Numbered from the stretch's first letter, positions 27,160 to 36,225 are shown. The stretch: DNA of 64,000 nt from Motiliproteus sp036961355 (GCA_036961355.1 JBALVL010000024.1:1-64000); one strand, 5' to 3'. The notes: generated by a model from the sequence alone, not told the origin. Numbers and translations: made by a program.

Positions 27160-27216
27160 AACATAGGATTATGAAGTAGGATTGCGAATTGACCGCTGAA
27201 ACCCTTAGGAGCAGAT

Positions 27217-28149
27217 ATGTCACGACTTAGCTTTCGGCAGGTAGAAGCGTTCCGCGCGGTGATGATCGCCGGCACAACCACCGGTGCGGCCGAGATTCTT
27301 TACATCTCGCAACCGGCGGTCAGCCGACTGTTGAGCGACTTCGAGGAGAGCGTCAAAGTAAAGCTGTTTGAACGCCATAAGAAGCGTTTGCTACCGACCC
27401 CCGAAGCGCTGATTCTATTCGAAGAGGTCGAGAAATCGTTTGTCGGCATCGAGAAACTGGCGAGAACCGCCGAGGAGTTACGCGATTTTCATCGCGGCAC
27501 GCTGCGCATCGTCTGCATGCCCGCGCTGGCGCAGGATTTCATGCCGCTGGTGGTACATGATTTTATGGAGAGCCACAAAGGCGTCGCCGTCACCCTACAA
27601 GTGCGCAGCTCACAACAGGTAGCTGACTGGATCTCTACCCAGCACTTTGACATCGGCATCTCCGCCATCAAAGTTTCCGATCCTGCCATCGAGGTACAGA
27701 ATCTGGCCAATAGTCAGTTGCTGTGCATCCTGCCCCCCAACCATCGACTCAAAGATAAAGCGGTGATCGTGCCGGAGGATCTGGAGGGGGAGATGTTCGT
27801 GTCGCTGGGCACCGAACAGAGTGTCCGTTACAAGGTTGATGAGGCCTTTGAACAAGCCGGCGTTAAACGCCAGTTGCTGCTGGATACCCAAGTATCCCAT
27901 GTCGCCTGTGCTTACGTACTGGCAGGCAGCGGCGTCTCCTTGGTCGATCCGGCGACGGCCATCAACTATGCCCAACGCGGCTTAGTGGTGAAACCGTTCA
28001 AGCCGAAAATCGAGTTCAATTACAACATCATCTATCCCGCGACACGCTCTAAATCACGCTTAGCAATCGACTTCTCCGAGCTGCTAAGCGAGCGTTTAAA
28101 ACAACTATCCCAAGATTCTAATGGCTTATTCGTTTATGGAGCAGGTTAG
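27217..28149 (+). CDS. LysR family regulator (NocR/OccR-like)
   Basis: 310-residue LysR regulator. N-terminal HTH with YISQPAVSRLLSDFE; starts MSRLSFRQVEAFRAVMIAG, the form typical of the NocR/OccR group that responds to opines in agrobacteria. It is divergent from the TRAP-dehydrogenase-RidA operon and probably its activator. The effector is unknown. Confidence 0.9.
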   Translation: MSRLSFRQVEAFRAVMIAGTTTGAAEILYISQPAVSRLLSDFEESVKVKLFERHKKRLLPTPEALILFEEVEKSFVGIEKLARTAEELRDFHRGTLRIVCMPALAQDFMPLVVHDFMESHKGVAVTLQVRSSQQVADWISTQHFDIGISAIKVSDPAIEVQNLANSQLLCILPPNHRLKDKAVIVPEDLEGEMFVSLGTEQSVRYKVDEAFEQAGVKRQLLLDTQVSHVACAYVLAGSGVSLVDPATAINYAQRGLVVKPFKPKIEFNYNIIYPATRSKSRLAIDFSELLSERLKQLSQDSNGLFVYGAG

Positions 28150-28174
28150 GCCCAATGGCCCAGTTTATCGGCAG

Positions 28175-29071
28175 TTAGCACCGCTTCTCGGTCAGAAAGG
28201 GCAACTGGCCGATCTGCTGGTACAGCCACTGACCCGCCCGCCCTTCGAGATAAGTAAAAGCCAGCAACAGGTCCACCTGCACGTGATACTGATCACTGTC
28301 CAGATCACAGCGAAGCCGGTGCAGCTGCCCGGAGTCGAGCATATCCGTCGCCATATGTAGCGGCACCCAGGCCCAGCCAATGCCTCGCTTTACCAGATCC
28401 AACAGACCGTATTGACTCTCAACACGCCAGACCTGCCGGCCGATCTGTTCGCTGGGATACATTTTGTCACCGCGTGAGGTCAGCACCAGTTGGCGGTATG
28501 GCCTCAAATCATCGAGATGCAATAAACTCCGGCTAGCCAACGGATGCTCAGCGCCAGCCACGGCCACCAGCGTCATCTCCCCCATGGAGCGTAACCGATA
28601 GCCTTGCGGGGTTTGAAATGTCGATATCAGCAACCCCATATCGGCACGTCCCTGCTGAATCAGGTCGACAATATCCATCCGCGCCGGGTTCAGCAGCTCA
28701 AGCTCAAGCTGAGGAAACAGCTTTTCCAACTCAACCAACACCGTCTCTAACTCAGGGCCTATCAGCGACTCCTCGACCGCAAGGGTTAACCGCCCCTCTT
28801 CACCGAGAACCATCGCATCAGCGCGCCCCTGAAGGCTTTGTGCCTGTTCCAGCAACGCCATAACCTGCGGCAACAACGCGATAGCGGCCTCCGTCATCAC
28901 CGGCGACCGGCGGCTGCGATCGAACAGCTCCAACCCTAAATCGAGCTCCAGATTTGAAATTGAATTGCTGACCGCAGATTGCGCTTTATTGAGTTTGCGG
29001 GCAGCCGCAGAAAACGACTGTTGCTCGCACGCCGTGACAAAGGTTCGAAGTTGCTCCAGGTTAAATCGCAA
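28175..29071 (-). CDS. LysR family regulator of the PACE efflux gene
   Basis: About 298 residues, HTH AAARKLNKAQSAVSNSISNLE. There is no ATG: I favour the TTG at 29071, with GGAG 6 nt upstream, giving MRFNLEQLRTF; a TTG at 29083 is possible. It is divergent from the PACE efflux gene, the same layout as AceR-AceI in Acinetobacter. Confidence 0.88.
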   Translation of the reverse strand: MRFNLEQLRTFVTACEQQSFSAAARKLNKAQSAVSNSISNLELDLGLELFDRSRRSPVMTEAAIALLPQVMALLEQAQSLQGRADAMVLGEEGRLTLAVEESLIGPELETVLVELEKLFPQLELELLNPARMDIVDLIQQGRADMGLLISTFQTPQGYRLRSMGEMTLVAVAGAEHPLASRSLLHLDDLRPYRQLVLTSRGDKMYPSEQIGRQVWRVESQYGLLDLVKRGIGWAWVPLHMATDMLDSGQLHRLRCDLDSDQYHVQVDLLLAFTYLEGRAGQWLYQQIGQLPFLTEKRC

Positions 29072-29094
29072 ATCTATCTCCAAAATAGATAGAT
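29072..29094. promoter_or_regulatory. LysR operator in the regulator-PACE intergenic region
   Basis: Perfect inverted repeat ATCTATCT-N7-AGATAGAT at the very start of the LysR gene; a further AATCTATCTGATATT lies at ~29103-29117. Expected to mediate autorepression and effector-dependent activation of the efflux gene. Confidence 0.65.
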
Positions 29095-29186
29095 ACTAAC
29101 TTTAATCTATCTGATATTAAGGTAATTATAGCCATTAATGAACAGGGGCTGTGTCAGAGCCCTTCGGTAAACCTTGGATAATAACT

Positions 29187-29630
29187 ATGCGTTCCACCTT
29201 AGATCGAATCCGTCACACGCTACTATTCGAAATCATCGCCCTTATCATCGCCACCCCTATCGTGTACTGGATCACCGCCAAACCGCTGCTATCGATCGGT
29301 GCGCTGGCGCTGCTACTGAGCGGTCTGGCGATGACCTGGAACTACCTTTACAACTGGGGGTTCGATTATTGGGAGTTACGACTTGAGTGGCAGCGTCCGA
29401 GAAAGTTCACCACCCGGTTGTGGCACGCGCTGGGGTTTGAGGTAGTACTGCTGCTCGTCGGCGTCTTTATCATCGCCTACTGGTTACAGATGACACTTTG
29501 GGCTGCGTTGTTGATGGACATCGGTTTTGCGCTGTTCTTTCTGGTTTATGCGCTGGTTTATAACTGGGGCTACGATCAGGTTTTTCCTATCGACAGCCCT
29601 GAACTGCCCGTAATGGTGGGTAATCAGTAA
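29187..29630 (+). CDS. PACE family efflux transporter
   Basis: 147-residue, four-helix protein made of two tandem bacterial transmembrane-pair domains; each half has the WNYLYNWGFD / YNWGYDQ signature of proteobacterial antimicrobial compound efflux (AceI-like) pumps that export chlorhexidine and short diamines. Start ATG 29187 chosen because the protein then begins MRSTLDRIRHTLLFE, as the family does. Confidence 0.92.
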   Translation: MRSTLDRIRHTLLFEIIALIIATPIVYWITAKPLLSIGALALLLSGLAMTWNYLYNWGFDYWELRLEWQRPRKFTTRLWHALGFEVVLLLVGVFIIAYWLQMTLWAALLMDIGFALFFLVYALVYNWGYDQVFPIDSPELPVMVGNQ

Positions 29631-30030
29631 ACACCGGCACTGGCAGGCTGCTCCATATCAGAGCAGCCACCCCCTATGGCACGTTTTATTACGTTGTGTG
29701 GAAGTGTCATGTACTCGTGCCTTAACATATGAAAGCAAGCCCCTCTGGCCTTGACGGTGTTAAAACCTCGTCAATCGTAGGTCGTTCTGGGTGATTATTA
29801 TTCTCTTCATGAATGCACTCAGTACCTACCACTATACGTTGTAACAATCCCCTACCGCCTACTCACTGGCCGTTGGACTTGCAGGCCCTGCCTACAAGTT
29901 ATAGTGCGGAACAACCCACCAGATTCTTTAGCCTTTACAAACCTTTACCTAACTTTACATTCCCTAGCATTAATAACTAATAGGGACGCTGGTAAACTTT
30001 CACCACCCAATTTCCTTTCGAGTGATCAAC
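29631..30030. other. Intergenic region, nothing recognised
   Basis: About 400 bp with no convincing open frame, RNA or repeat. Confidence 0.5.
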
Positions 30031-30303
30031 ATGGATACCCGATCAAAATTATCTCACCCTACCGTTTTTCTTCACTGGTTGATCGCGTTTGCAATGATCG
30101 GCAGTTTGGCATTCGGACTCTATCTGGAAGAGTTACCCCGCTCACCCGATAAAGGCGCATTGATTGGCATACATAAATCGGTCGGTGTACTGATATTGCT
30201 GTTTGCCGCCTACCGAGTGCTACACCGTCTACGCAATAAGCTACCGAAACCGCTGACAGTGACACCCCGATGGCAACAAAAATCGGCACCGCAACCTTGT
30301 TAG
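30031..30303 (+). pseudogene. Truncated cytochrome b561
   Basis: The first ~80 residues are the N-terminal half of a b561-type di-haem membrane protein: SHPTVFLHWLIAFAMIGSLA with the haem His, then IHKSVGVLILLFAAYRVLHRL. Full-length members have four helices and ~175 residues; here the sequence diverges after PKPLTVTP and stops. The rest of the gene is not found downstream. A relic, unless the two-helix product folds as a dimer. Confidence 0.75.
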
Positions 30304-30369
30304 GGTCGTTGAAGATGTGCATAACGGCAGGCATTGATAGATAAATAGCCGAAGAAAATTTTACCGAAT

Positions 30370-31188
30370 TCAGCCATCCAAAATCATTCGAGTAAAAATA
30401 GATTTTTGGTAAAGATGGGTGGGGATTTTATCTTCAATTGTCGCATGGAGTGCCGGTAGTTTTGACCAGTGAACGCCTTGTTTATGGTGGTGCGCAGTAT
30501 GGTATCCAAGGTTGCCGGTCAAACGATTGAAAAACGGGTCCAGGTTGTTGTGAGACGCTTCAAATTCGTTTCCCGTATCAAGACCTGAATGATGCTCGTA
30601 GGTCACATAGGCGGTGAACAGAAGGCTGGTGATCATCGGTAATACAAATAACATTAAGCCTGCAGCGGGCTTATACCAGACAAGAAGTGCGACGATAACA
30701 AATGTTATTGCGGTATAAATAAGAAAGGTAGATAACTGTTTTGGATACTTTTTTCCCACCCGATAGCCACGTGTGTAAGCGGTCAGAGCAACATTGAGCG
30801 TGTACTCGATCACCCCCATCCGGGTCCCGTCTTTGCGTTTCCAGCGACTCTCATCCTGTTCTTGATCGAGAAAGTTCAAATGGTGGCCCAATACATGGTG
30901 TAGCCGCCAAAGATGTGTAGTTACTCCGGTGTGCAAGGCGTAAGCGAACTCTAAACCGCGATTGAGGAAAGTGTGCCTAAATGTGAAAAGGTGTTGGTGA
31001 TGGTGATTCCAAGCGCAGATAACTCCCTTTGGAAGTATCATCAGCAGATAATAGCCGATAAAAACAGCTATATTATTGATTGTTAAGTATAAAATAAAAT
31101 CTACGACTGTCAGCATTAGAACGATAAAGACAGGCCAGCGATCTTCTTTATACCTAAATCTACTCAATGTATTTTGTTCTTTAATCAT
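30370..31188 (-). CDS. Fatty acid desaturase/hydroxylase family membrane protein
   Basis: 272-residue diiron membrane enzyme with the three histidine boxes HHHQH, HHVLGHH and HTAHHH between four hydrophobic segments. It inserts a double bond or hydroxyl in an acyl chain or related lipid; the exact substrate cannot be read off. The start could be GTG at 31197 or ATG at 31188. Relatively A+T-rich compared with the F420 region and lying next to broken genes, so it may have been transferred in. Confidence 0.85.
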   Translation of the reverse strand: MIKEQNTLSRFRYKEDRWPVFIVLMLTVVDFILYLTINNIAVFIGYYLLMILPKGVICAWNHHHQHLFTFRHTFLNRGLEFAYALHTGVTTHLWRLHHVLGHHLNFLDQEQDESRWKRKDGTRMGVIEYTLNVALTAYTRGYRVGKKYPKQLSTFLIYTAITFVIVALLVWYKPAAGLMLFVLPMITSLLFTAYVTYEHHSGLDTGNEFEASHNNLDPFFNRLTGNLGYHTAHHHKQGVHWSKLPALHATIEDKIPTHLYQKSIFTRMILDG

Positions 31189-31197
31189 TGTCGTCAC

Positions 31198-31717
31198 ACA
31201 GACTTCCAGTACTTTTCATATCGTTTCGATTATCAGCAATCCGGCAACCGCAGCATAGAGATTACGCCTAGGCTTCTGGTTATTTCGAATGATAAGAAGG
31301 CAAAAATAGGATAAGAAAACATAGTGTAAAAGCAAGGAACTGTATATAAGAAAATAGCCAATAGGCTGCTGGGCGCGGATGCCAACACCATATCTTATCA
31401 AGCTGAGCATCACTCCTCGCGCGCAGGTGCACCGGTTTCACTGAAACAACAACCTAGCCAACCCCTGAATCGCTACCCGTTATTTAGACAAAACCCACCA
31501 CCTACTACGATTACCTGACCACTCAGGGCGCGTCTGGTGAAACCGGTCTGGAAGAGTTGTGGCAGGGTTAACCGGTGAAAGAAAGGTCAAGATGCTATGA
31601 AAGAAGCGGCAACCGGTTAAAAGCAAGAAGCTCTGGCTAAGCCCGCAGACTTCTCTGCGGGCGATAGAACCGACAGCGAAACAAGCCGCCTGACAGATCG
31701 GATCGAACAGTTAATTT
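31198..31717. other. Intergenic region with gene remnants
   Basis: A 64-65-codon minus-strand frame at 31216-31413 has two hydrophobic stretches and could be a small membrane protein, but its ribosome site is poorly spaced. At ~31499-31571 a plus-strand frame reads ...TTQGASGETGLEELWQG and stops, which looks like the 3' end of a lost gene. A GCCCGCAG/CTGCGGGC hairpin follows at 31641-31662. Confidence 0.4.
31641..31662. terminator. Hairpin, possible terminator
   Basis: Perfect 8-bp stem with a six-base loop and no clear T-tract, between remnants and the DUF3592-like gene that ends on the other strand at 31718. Confidence 0.4.
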
Positions 31718-32107
31718 TCACTTAACCAATACGCTGTCTTCTGGGAAGTCGGGATTATAGAAAACCTTAACCGACTTTCCTGGTGAGAATTCTGTTAGGA
31801 GTGATTCAACACTACTAAGAGAGCGGGTTTTATTTTCAACAAACCCTAACCTATTGCCCTGATACGCTATCCCATCAACGTTGTAGTCGTATGACACCAC
31901 TAGCGAATATTCGACAACCTCCCTTCCTGTTTTGTATCCATCGATCTCTTTGTATTCTAATCTCCGAGTGTCCGCGATGCTTGCTAACGAGATAACGCCC
32001 TCTGTGTCAGGCCAATCTCTCGCTTGATACTTATCTTTCACTTGTCCAAGTAGCTGAAATACGACAAAACAAATAGCGATAACGACTGCTATGTGGGTCC
32101 GTTTCAT
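31718..32107 (-). CDS. DUF3592-like small membrane-anchored protein
   Basis: 129 residues starting MKRTHIAVVIAICF, with one N-terminal TM helix (~5-20) and an extracytoplasmic beta-rich domain ending in VKVFYNPDFPEDSVL, the hallmark of DUF3592. ATGGAG lies 5 nt before the ATG. In the DNA the frame is open through into the upstream broken PLP gene, so a long chimeric frame exists, but the ribosome site argues for separate translation. Confidence 0.8.
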   Translation of the reverse strand: MKRTHIAVVIAICFVVFQLLGQVKDKYQARDWPDTEGVISLASIADTRRLEYKEIDGYKTGREVVEYSLVVSYDYNVDGIAYQGNRLGFVENKTRSLSSVESLLTEFSPGKSVKVFYNPDFPEDSVLVK

Positions 32108-32989
32108 TGAGACTCCATAAAATGTTGAAAGACCAGGGTAGTGCACTTTAGACACCTTTGGGGGTTTGGATAGAAGACGTGACAATCTGCCAGCATTGTC
32201 TTGTGCCTGCTTCAGGCGTAAATCAAAGGTGTGCAGTCCTCGCTCTGCCAGCCAACAGTTATATGGGCTGGCGTTTAACCCTAGTGTTGCAACCGCTTCA
32301 TCTAGCTTGTTTAAAAGGTCTTGGTTATTTGCACCGATATACCCAAGCGTCAGATCACTGTGTCCCGAGAGCATCTTGGTAACCGAGTGCATCACCATGT
32401 CGGCGCCATGATCGAGTGGGTTAAATCCACTGGGCGTTGTAAATGTATTATCAATCACCAGCAGTGCACCGACATCCTTGGCGACCCTCGTCAACGCCTG
32501 AAAATCAGTCACCCTTAACATGGGATTCGATACAATTTCGGCTAAAATAATTTTGGTGCCGGGCCGTATGGCCTTAGCAAAAGCGTCCGGATCTGAAGCA
32601 TCGAAAAAGGTCGTTTTGAATCCCAGGCGTGGAAGCACCTGAGATGTCATTTTCAAGGATTGTCCATACAACTGGGTTGCGACCGCAATTGCATCTCCCG
32701 CTGCTAAAATACCCAAAAATACAGTAGAAAGTGCTGACATACCCGAAGCGGTCATCACCCCGCCTTGAGCATTTTCCATCCATGATATCTTGTCAGCAAG
32801 CACCGCAGAGTTTGGATTGCCGTAACGGGCGTAAGTAAACCCCTCAGCCTTTTTCTCATACACGGCTTTTAATTGATCGACATCGGGATAGTGATAGACC
32901 ACCGATGGCGATAAGGGTGTCGTTAGCGGGCTACCCATGTTTTCAGGCTCGCTGCTTCGCCTGACTACCGAACGACGCTTTTTGCTCAT
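32108..32989 (-). pseudogene. 3'-truncated Cys/Met-metabolism PLP enzyme
   Basis: About 285 residues of an O-acetylhomoserine sulfhydrylase / methionine gamma-lyase / cystathionine gamma-synthase family enzyme. The cofactor Lys is in HSVTKMLSGHSD, and FTYARYGNPN, SGMSALSTVFL and LVIDNTFTTP are intact. The family normally runs ~390-400 residues; here homology ends at KVHYPGL and the frame passes directly into the DUF3592-like gene. The missing ~100 residues include the C-terminal domain, so the product is probably inactive. Confidence 0.8.
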
Positions 32990-33425
32990 AAGAAGATTCG
33001 CTCACCAAAAATGCTTCTCTTGGAATGCTTTCATCGGGACTATTTATTCTGAACTAGGAGCTGCCTCATTGATGCTGGATTACGTCTGATGTGTACAGTC
33101 TTATAGACTAAGTTTGGGTAAAGAGGCGCAGCAAGCAGAGCTTGGCGAGTTGAATTCACTAGCTCCAAGCCAGCTTGCTGGCTGGCTGAAGTTGAACACC
33201 TTGTATGGCTGTTCAACCATCCTGTTGCGGTCATAACTTGGCAGGGCTTGATATAGATTAAAGCCAACGCTGCGGCCTTCCCCCTTTCGACGCAGACGAG
33301 CATTGCTGCTTGGCGATGGCGTAGAGCAGCGGTTGTTTGAGGGTGCCAAGCATCCGAGTTTCCGATGCGTCCATCGACAAGTCATAAGCGCAGTGAACCG
33401 ACGTAGTCGGCAAGGCGCGGGGAAT

Positions 33426-33481
33426 GCATTTTTTGGTTCGTTTTTGATGCTTCAAAAATGATCCCGCCCGGCGGGGCGGAA
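33426..33481 (+). repeat. Dispersed repeat arm, copy 1
   Basis: 35 bp starting GCATTTTTTGGTTCG are identical to 62064-62098, followed by a similar CCCGCCCGGC-rich end. Read on the other strand it starts with the CGCCCCGCCGGGCGG core also found at 54239, 55700 and 61921. Confidence 0.85.
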
Positions 33482-33542
33482 TAAGAACTACCAAGCCATA
33501 TCGATAAATCAGAATAACGCATCACCACTAGGGCATAGCAAA

Positions 33543-33568
33543 ACCGGCCCGTATCGCTACGGGCCGGT
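33543..33568 (-). terminator. Terminator of the csgG-like gene
   Basis: ACCGGCCCGTA/TACGGGCCGGT stem with a TCGC loop, followed by TTTT on the minus strand, 28 nt after the stop codon. Confidence 0.85.
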
Positions 33569-33595
33569 GGTTTCGCGCTTGTGCTTAATCTGGAT

Positions 33596-34561
33596 TTAAT
33601 ACCGGATCACATCACCTCGCTGGGTTCTGAAGCTTCCGATGGCGGAGGCGATGGCGAACTTGTCCTTCACCGAGGTCACTTTGATCTGGCCAACGGCGTT
33701 CTCGATCTTGCCCAGTGCGATACCGCTTTCAGGGTCGATCAGCTCTTCGGCGACCGCGGATACCTGCATCACGTCACCCACCTTGATACCCGTATCCTGC
33801 CCGGCATTGATAAAGATATGCTGACCGCGAGTGCTGACCACCTGGCCCTGCCACGGAACTTGACGGGTACCCTTGATCACGTAGAACACGGCATCGTTAA
33901 GCGCGACCCGGGTCGCCTGGCCCATGGGGGTCTTGTAGAACTTATCGCCACCGACGGTGAACTGCTCAAAGTCGAGTCCCAACGCCAGACCACGGGAATC
34001 ACTGTCGGCCTCCACCCGCTGCGAGAACAGTACCTCACCGGTGGTTGCGTCCAGCAGCCGCAGGTCGATGGCAACGTGACTGGTGCCGCCGCTGCCGCCC
34101 AGACGCAGGCCAAACGGCATGGATGAAGAAGCAAAACCAAAGTTCAGACCGCCACCCTCTTTCTGTGGTTCGAATTCGGTGATGTCGGCCTTAACCAGAA
34201 TCTGGGCACCGGCGACACGACCGGCACGGGGTGCGGTTTCCGGGTTGGAGACTCCAGCTAAGCCCAGTTCTTGTTCCCGCAGGATATGGGATAGCGCGGT
34301 ACGCTCGAGAACCACAAAACAGTCGGTCTGCTCCAGCGCGGTAGTGAGCTGAGAAGAGAGTGCTTCGCCGACATCGTAACCCTCGAAGGAACCCAGCTTA
34401 CCGGTGGCACCGACGGGCATCACCGCAACGCGCATTTTGGGGCCGGTACAGCTCACTTCGGCGCGTTCCTCGACGGTGACGTTCGATTTAACGGTGGCTT
34501 GCTTGCAGCCTACCAGGCTAATGGCGATCAAAGGGATGGCGATCAGGCTATTGAATTTCAT
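33596..34561 (-). CDS. CsgG/HfaB-family outer membrane secretion lipoprotein
   Basis: 321-residue lipoprotein (lipobox LVGC, Cys19). The CsgG fold is recognisable: MRVAVMPVGATGKLG, EGYDVGEALSSQLTTALEQTDCFVVLERTALSHILREQELG and the long DLRLLDATTGEVLFSQRVEADSD strand region. CsgG forms the nonameric outer membrane channel that exports curli subunits; relatives also act in holdfast anchoring. The C-terminal ~90 residues (GQVVSTRGQHIFINAGQDTGIKVGDVMQV) form an extra beta domain of the kind seen in FlgT. Its own ECF-type promoter (34596-34625) and the neighbouring Asn-rich secreted proteins point to fibre export. Confidence 0.88.
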   Translation of the reverse strand: MKFNSLIAIPLIAISLVGCKQATVKSNVTVEERAEVSCTGPKMRVAVMPVGATGKLGSFEGYDVGEALSSQLTTALEQTDCFVVLERTALSHILREQELGLAGVSNPETAPRAGRVAGAQILVKADITEFEPQKEGGGLNFGFASSSMPFGLRLGGSGGTSHVAIDLRLLDATTGEVLFSQRVEADSDSRGLALGLDFEQFTVGGDKFYKTPMGQATRVALNDAVFYVIKGTRQVPWQGQVVSTRGQHIFINAGQDTGIKVGDVMQVSAVAEELIDPESGIALGKIENAVGQIKVTSVKDKFAIASAIGSFRTQRGDVIRY

Positions 34562-34595
34562 GACGTTATCTCCGCGCTTGTTGATTGGTATGCCT

Positions 34596-34625
34596 GTAGG
34601 TAACGGCTAGCGCAAAGGGGGTTCA
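34596..34625 (-). promoter_or_regulatory. ECF-type promoter of the csgG-like gene
   Basis: On the minus strand: TGAACC, 14 nt, CGTTACCTAC. One of five copies in this region with the same boxes and exactly the same spacing. Confidence 0.75.
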
Positions 34626-34634
34626 AAGTTTCGT

Positions 34635-34668
34635 AAAAAAAACCGCTAGGCCCGGTCCCTGACGGGCC
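34635..34668 (-). terminator. Terminator of the 36136-34698 operon
   Basis: GGCCCG/CGGGCC stem (34649-34668), eight Ts further along on the minus strand, directly before the promoter of the csgG-like gene. Confidence 0.7.
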
Positions 34669-34697
34669 GTTGACGGTGATGAGGGCGATAAGCTTTG

Positions 34698-35024
34698 CTA
34701 CTTCTTGGCCGCCTTGTCCTCCCTGGCCGCGTTGCTCAGCAGCATCTCCAGATAGCGGATCTGGACTTCGGTCAGCTCCGCCTCGCCGTTGTTATAGGGA
34801 ATCACGATAAAGCGCGGCTTGTTGGCTATCCGATGGCCACTCATCTGCTGCTTCAATAACAGCTGCTGCACCAGGGGATCGAACCGGTCCTCGCCGGTAA
34901 TCACCAGGCTGACACCGCCGCCACCGCAGTGATGGTTATTGATCGGGTACTGAGCACCCGATAGGGCCGTGCCCGAGAGCAGCGCGCCCGCCAACATGAC
35001 GATAGGAATTAGTAAGCGTTTCAT
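34698..35024 (-). CDS. Exported protein of unknown function in the fibre operon
   Basis: 108 residues with a signal peptide (MKRLLIPIVMLAGALLSGTALS). The mature part holds NNHHCGGGG, then a soluble region and a basic Lys-rich end. I do not recognise a family. Its ATG overlaps the stop of the preceding gene, so it belongs to the operon of the Asn-rich protein and may be an accessory factor in the role of CsgE/CsgF; that is inference from position only. Confidence 0.75.
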   Translation of the reverse strand: MKRLLIPIVMLAGALLSGTALSGAQYPINNHHCGGGGVSLVITGEDRFDPLVQQLLLKQQMSGHRIANKPRFIVIPYNNGEAELTEVQIRYLEMLLSNAAREDKAAKK

Positions 35025-35431
35025 TGGCCACCTCCTCTGACATTCAGGTCGGCTCCGAGAGCCTGCTGGTTATTGTTTGATATGCCGCCATTGTTATCGC
35101 CACATATCAGCACCACGTTACCGTTGTTGCCGTTAAGGTCGACGTCCAAACAGCGGAAGCGCTCCTCCATCCGTGCCAAGTTCTGGGTTACCTCCTGTCG
35201 CATCTGCCGTACATCCGGCGAGCCGGACGGCTGCATCGGTTGAACGCCGGTATTGTCGCGCGCCGATTGCAGGTAGTAGGACCAGTCCTGTTCAAACCGC
35301 TGGCGCATGCTCTGCAGCGACTGCAACCTTTCAATTACCGGGTCGACCGGTTGTGCCGCTGTTGCCGGCGGTTCCTCGGCCAGAACGGTGCCAGAAATCA
35401 GTATGCACAGGCTCAATAGTTTGAGTTTCAT
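35021..35431 (-). CDS. Exported Asn-rich protein of unknown function
   Basis: 136 residues, signal peptide to about VLAEE, a helical middle with a predicted coiled coil (IERLQSLQSMRQRFEQ), then NGNNGNVVLICGDNNGG, reminiscent of the GGDNNS and GNVHIG motifs of the next protein in the operon. No family recognised. It lies 12 nt after the Asn/Gln-rich gene. Confidence 0.72.
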   Translation of the reverse strand: MKLKLLSLCILISGTVLAEEPPATAAQPVDPVIERLQSLQSMRQRFEQDWSYYLQSARDNTGVQPMQPSGSPDVRQMRQEVTQNLARMEERFRCLDVDLNGNNGNVVLICGDNNGGISNNNQQALGADLNVRGGGQ

Positions 35432-35443
35432 CTTCGATACCTC

Positions 35444-36136
35444 CTAATTGCTCATCTGGTCGCTGCTGCCGGCCTGACTGTCGGCCTGCTGCTTCTGGCT
35501 GTTGCTCTGCGCGTTGACGCTATCGCCGCCCTGGCTGCCCTGTTGGTTGTTGCCGATCTGGCTGTTGTAGAGGTTGCCCTTGTTGACGTCACCGATATGG
35601 ACGTTGCCGCCGTTGGCGTTGACGTTAGAGAGCTGGATCAGCGAGTTGTTATCACCGCCCAACATCAGGGTGTTACTTTGCGGCGCGTACTGCCAGCTGA
35701 TACCCCCACCGTTGCCGTTGTTGTTAGCACCACTGCTCTCGGTAACCAGACTGCCGACGCTGACGCCGCCCTGCTGCTGGTCCTGCTGATGGCCGCGGGC
35801 CTGACCACTGTTGCCAGCCCCTTGGCCTACCGCGCTGCTGTAGCCGCGCTGCTCGTTGCGCTGCTGTTGGCTGCTGCGATACTGCTGATCCATCAGGTAC
35901 TGCCTGGTCAGGGCCAAGCGCCGCTGCTGCTGTGTGCTGGTGCTGTTATCCACCGCAACAGCAACATCACTGCGTGAGACCTGCTGACGACTGTTATCGA
36001 CGCTCCGCGCGCTGGAACTGTCGCGATTAACGCTGTCGGTGACCTTGCTCTCGGTTGCCACGGTATCAGCCGCGGCGGCGGGCAGAGCCAGCATTACCGA
36101 TAAGCCGAGGGTCAGGGGAAAAATATAGTTCTGCAT
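35444..36136 (-). CDS. Asn/Gln-rich secreted protein, fibre-subunit candidate 1
   Basis: 230 residues, signal peptide to about AAAADT. The mature protein is rich in Asn, Gln, Ser and Gly, with QQQRR and NNNGNGGG runs. It shares two blocks with the proteins at 42985 and 44006: VGQGAGNSGQARGHQQDQQQGG and GNLYNSQIGNNQQGSQGG. The x-Q-x-G-x-x-N pattern is like curlin repeats but I cannot assign it to CsgA/CsgB. First gene after the ECF promoter at 36226-36255; candidate substrate of the CsgG-like channel. Confidence 0.8.
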   Translation of the reverse strand: MQNYIFPLTLGLSVMLALPAAAADTVATESKVTDSVNRDSSSARSVDNSRQQVSRSDVAVAVDNSTSTQQQRRLALTRQYLMDQQYRSSQQQRNEQRGYSSAVGQGAGNSGQARGHQQDQQQGGVSVGSLVTESSGANNNGNGGGISWQYAPQSNTLMLGGDNNSLIQLSNVNANGGNVHIGDVNKGNLYNSQIGNNQQGSQGGDSVNAQSNSQKQQADSQAGSSDQMSN

Positions 36137-36225
36137 GACGAAACTCCTTCTGTGGTTTGAAATAAACCAGGCCGCTTAACCTACCGGAACAAAACCGGTG
36201 GCCAGGCAAGCCCCTTGCTCCCAAA

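Larger units (their letters stand above)
32990..33595. other. Gene-free region containing dispersed-repeat sequence
   Basis: No coherent gene. Several short overlapping frames are in all phases. It contains an arm of the large dispersed repeat (33426-33481) and the csgG-like gene's terminator. Confidence 0.6.

Noticed and set aside
26472..27281. Long N-terminal extension of dctQ
   Set aside because: The extra 83 codons run through the operator and into the divergent LysR gene, and carry no membrane helix; the start at 27032 fits the family.
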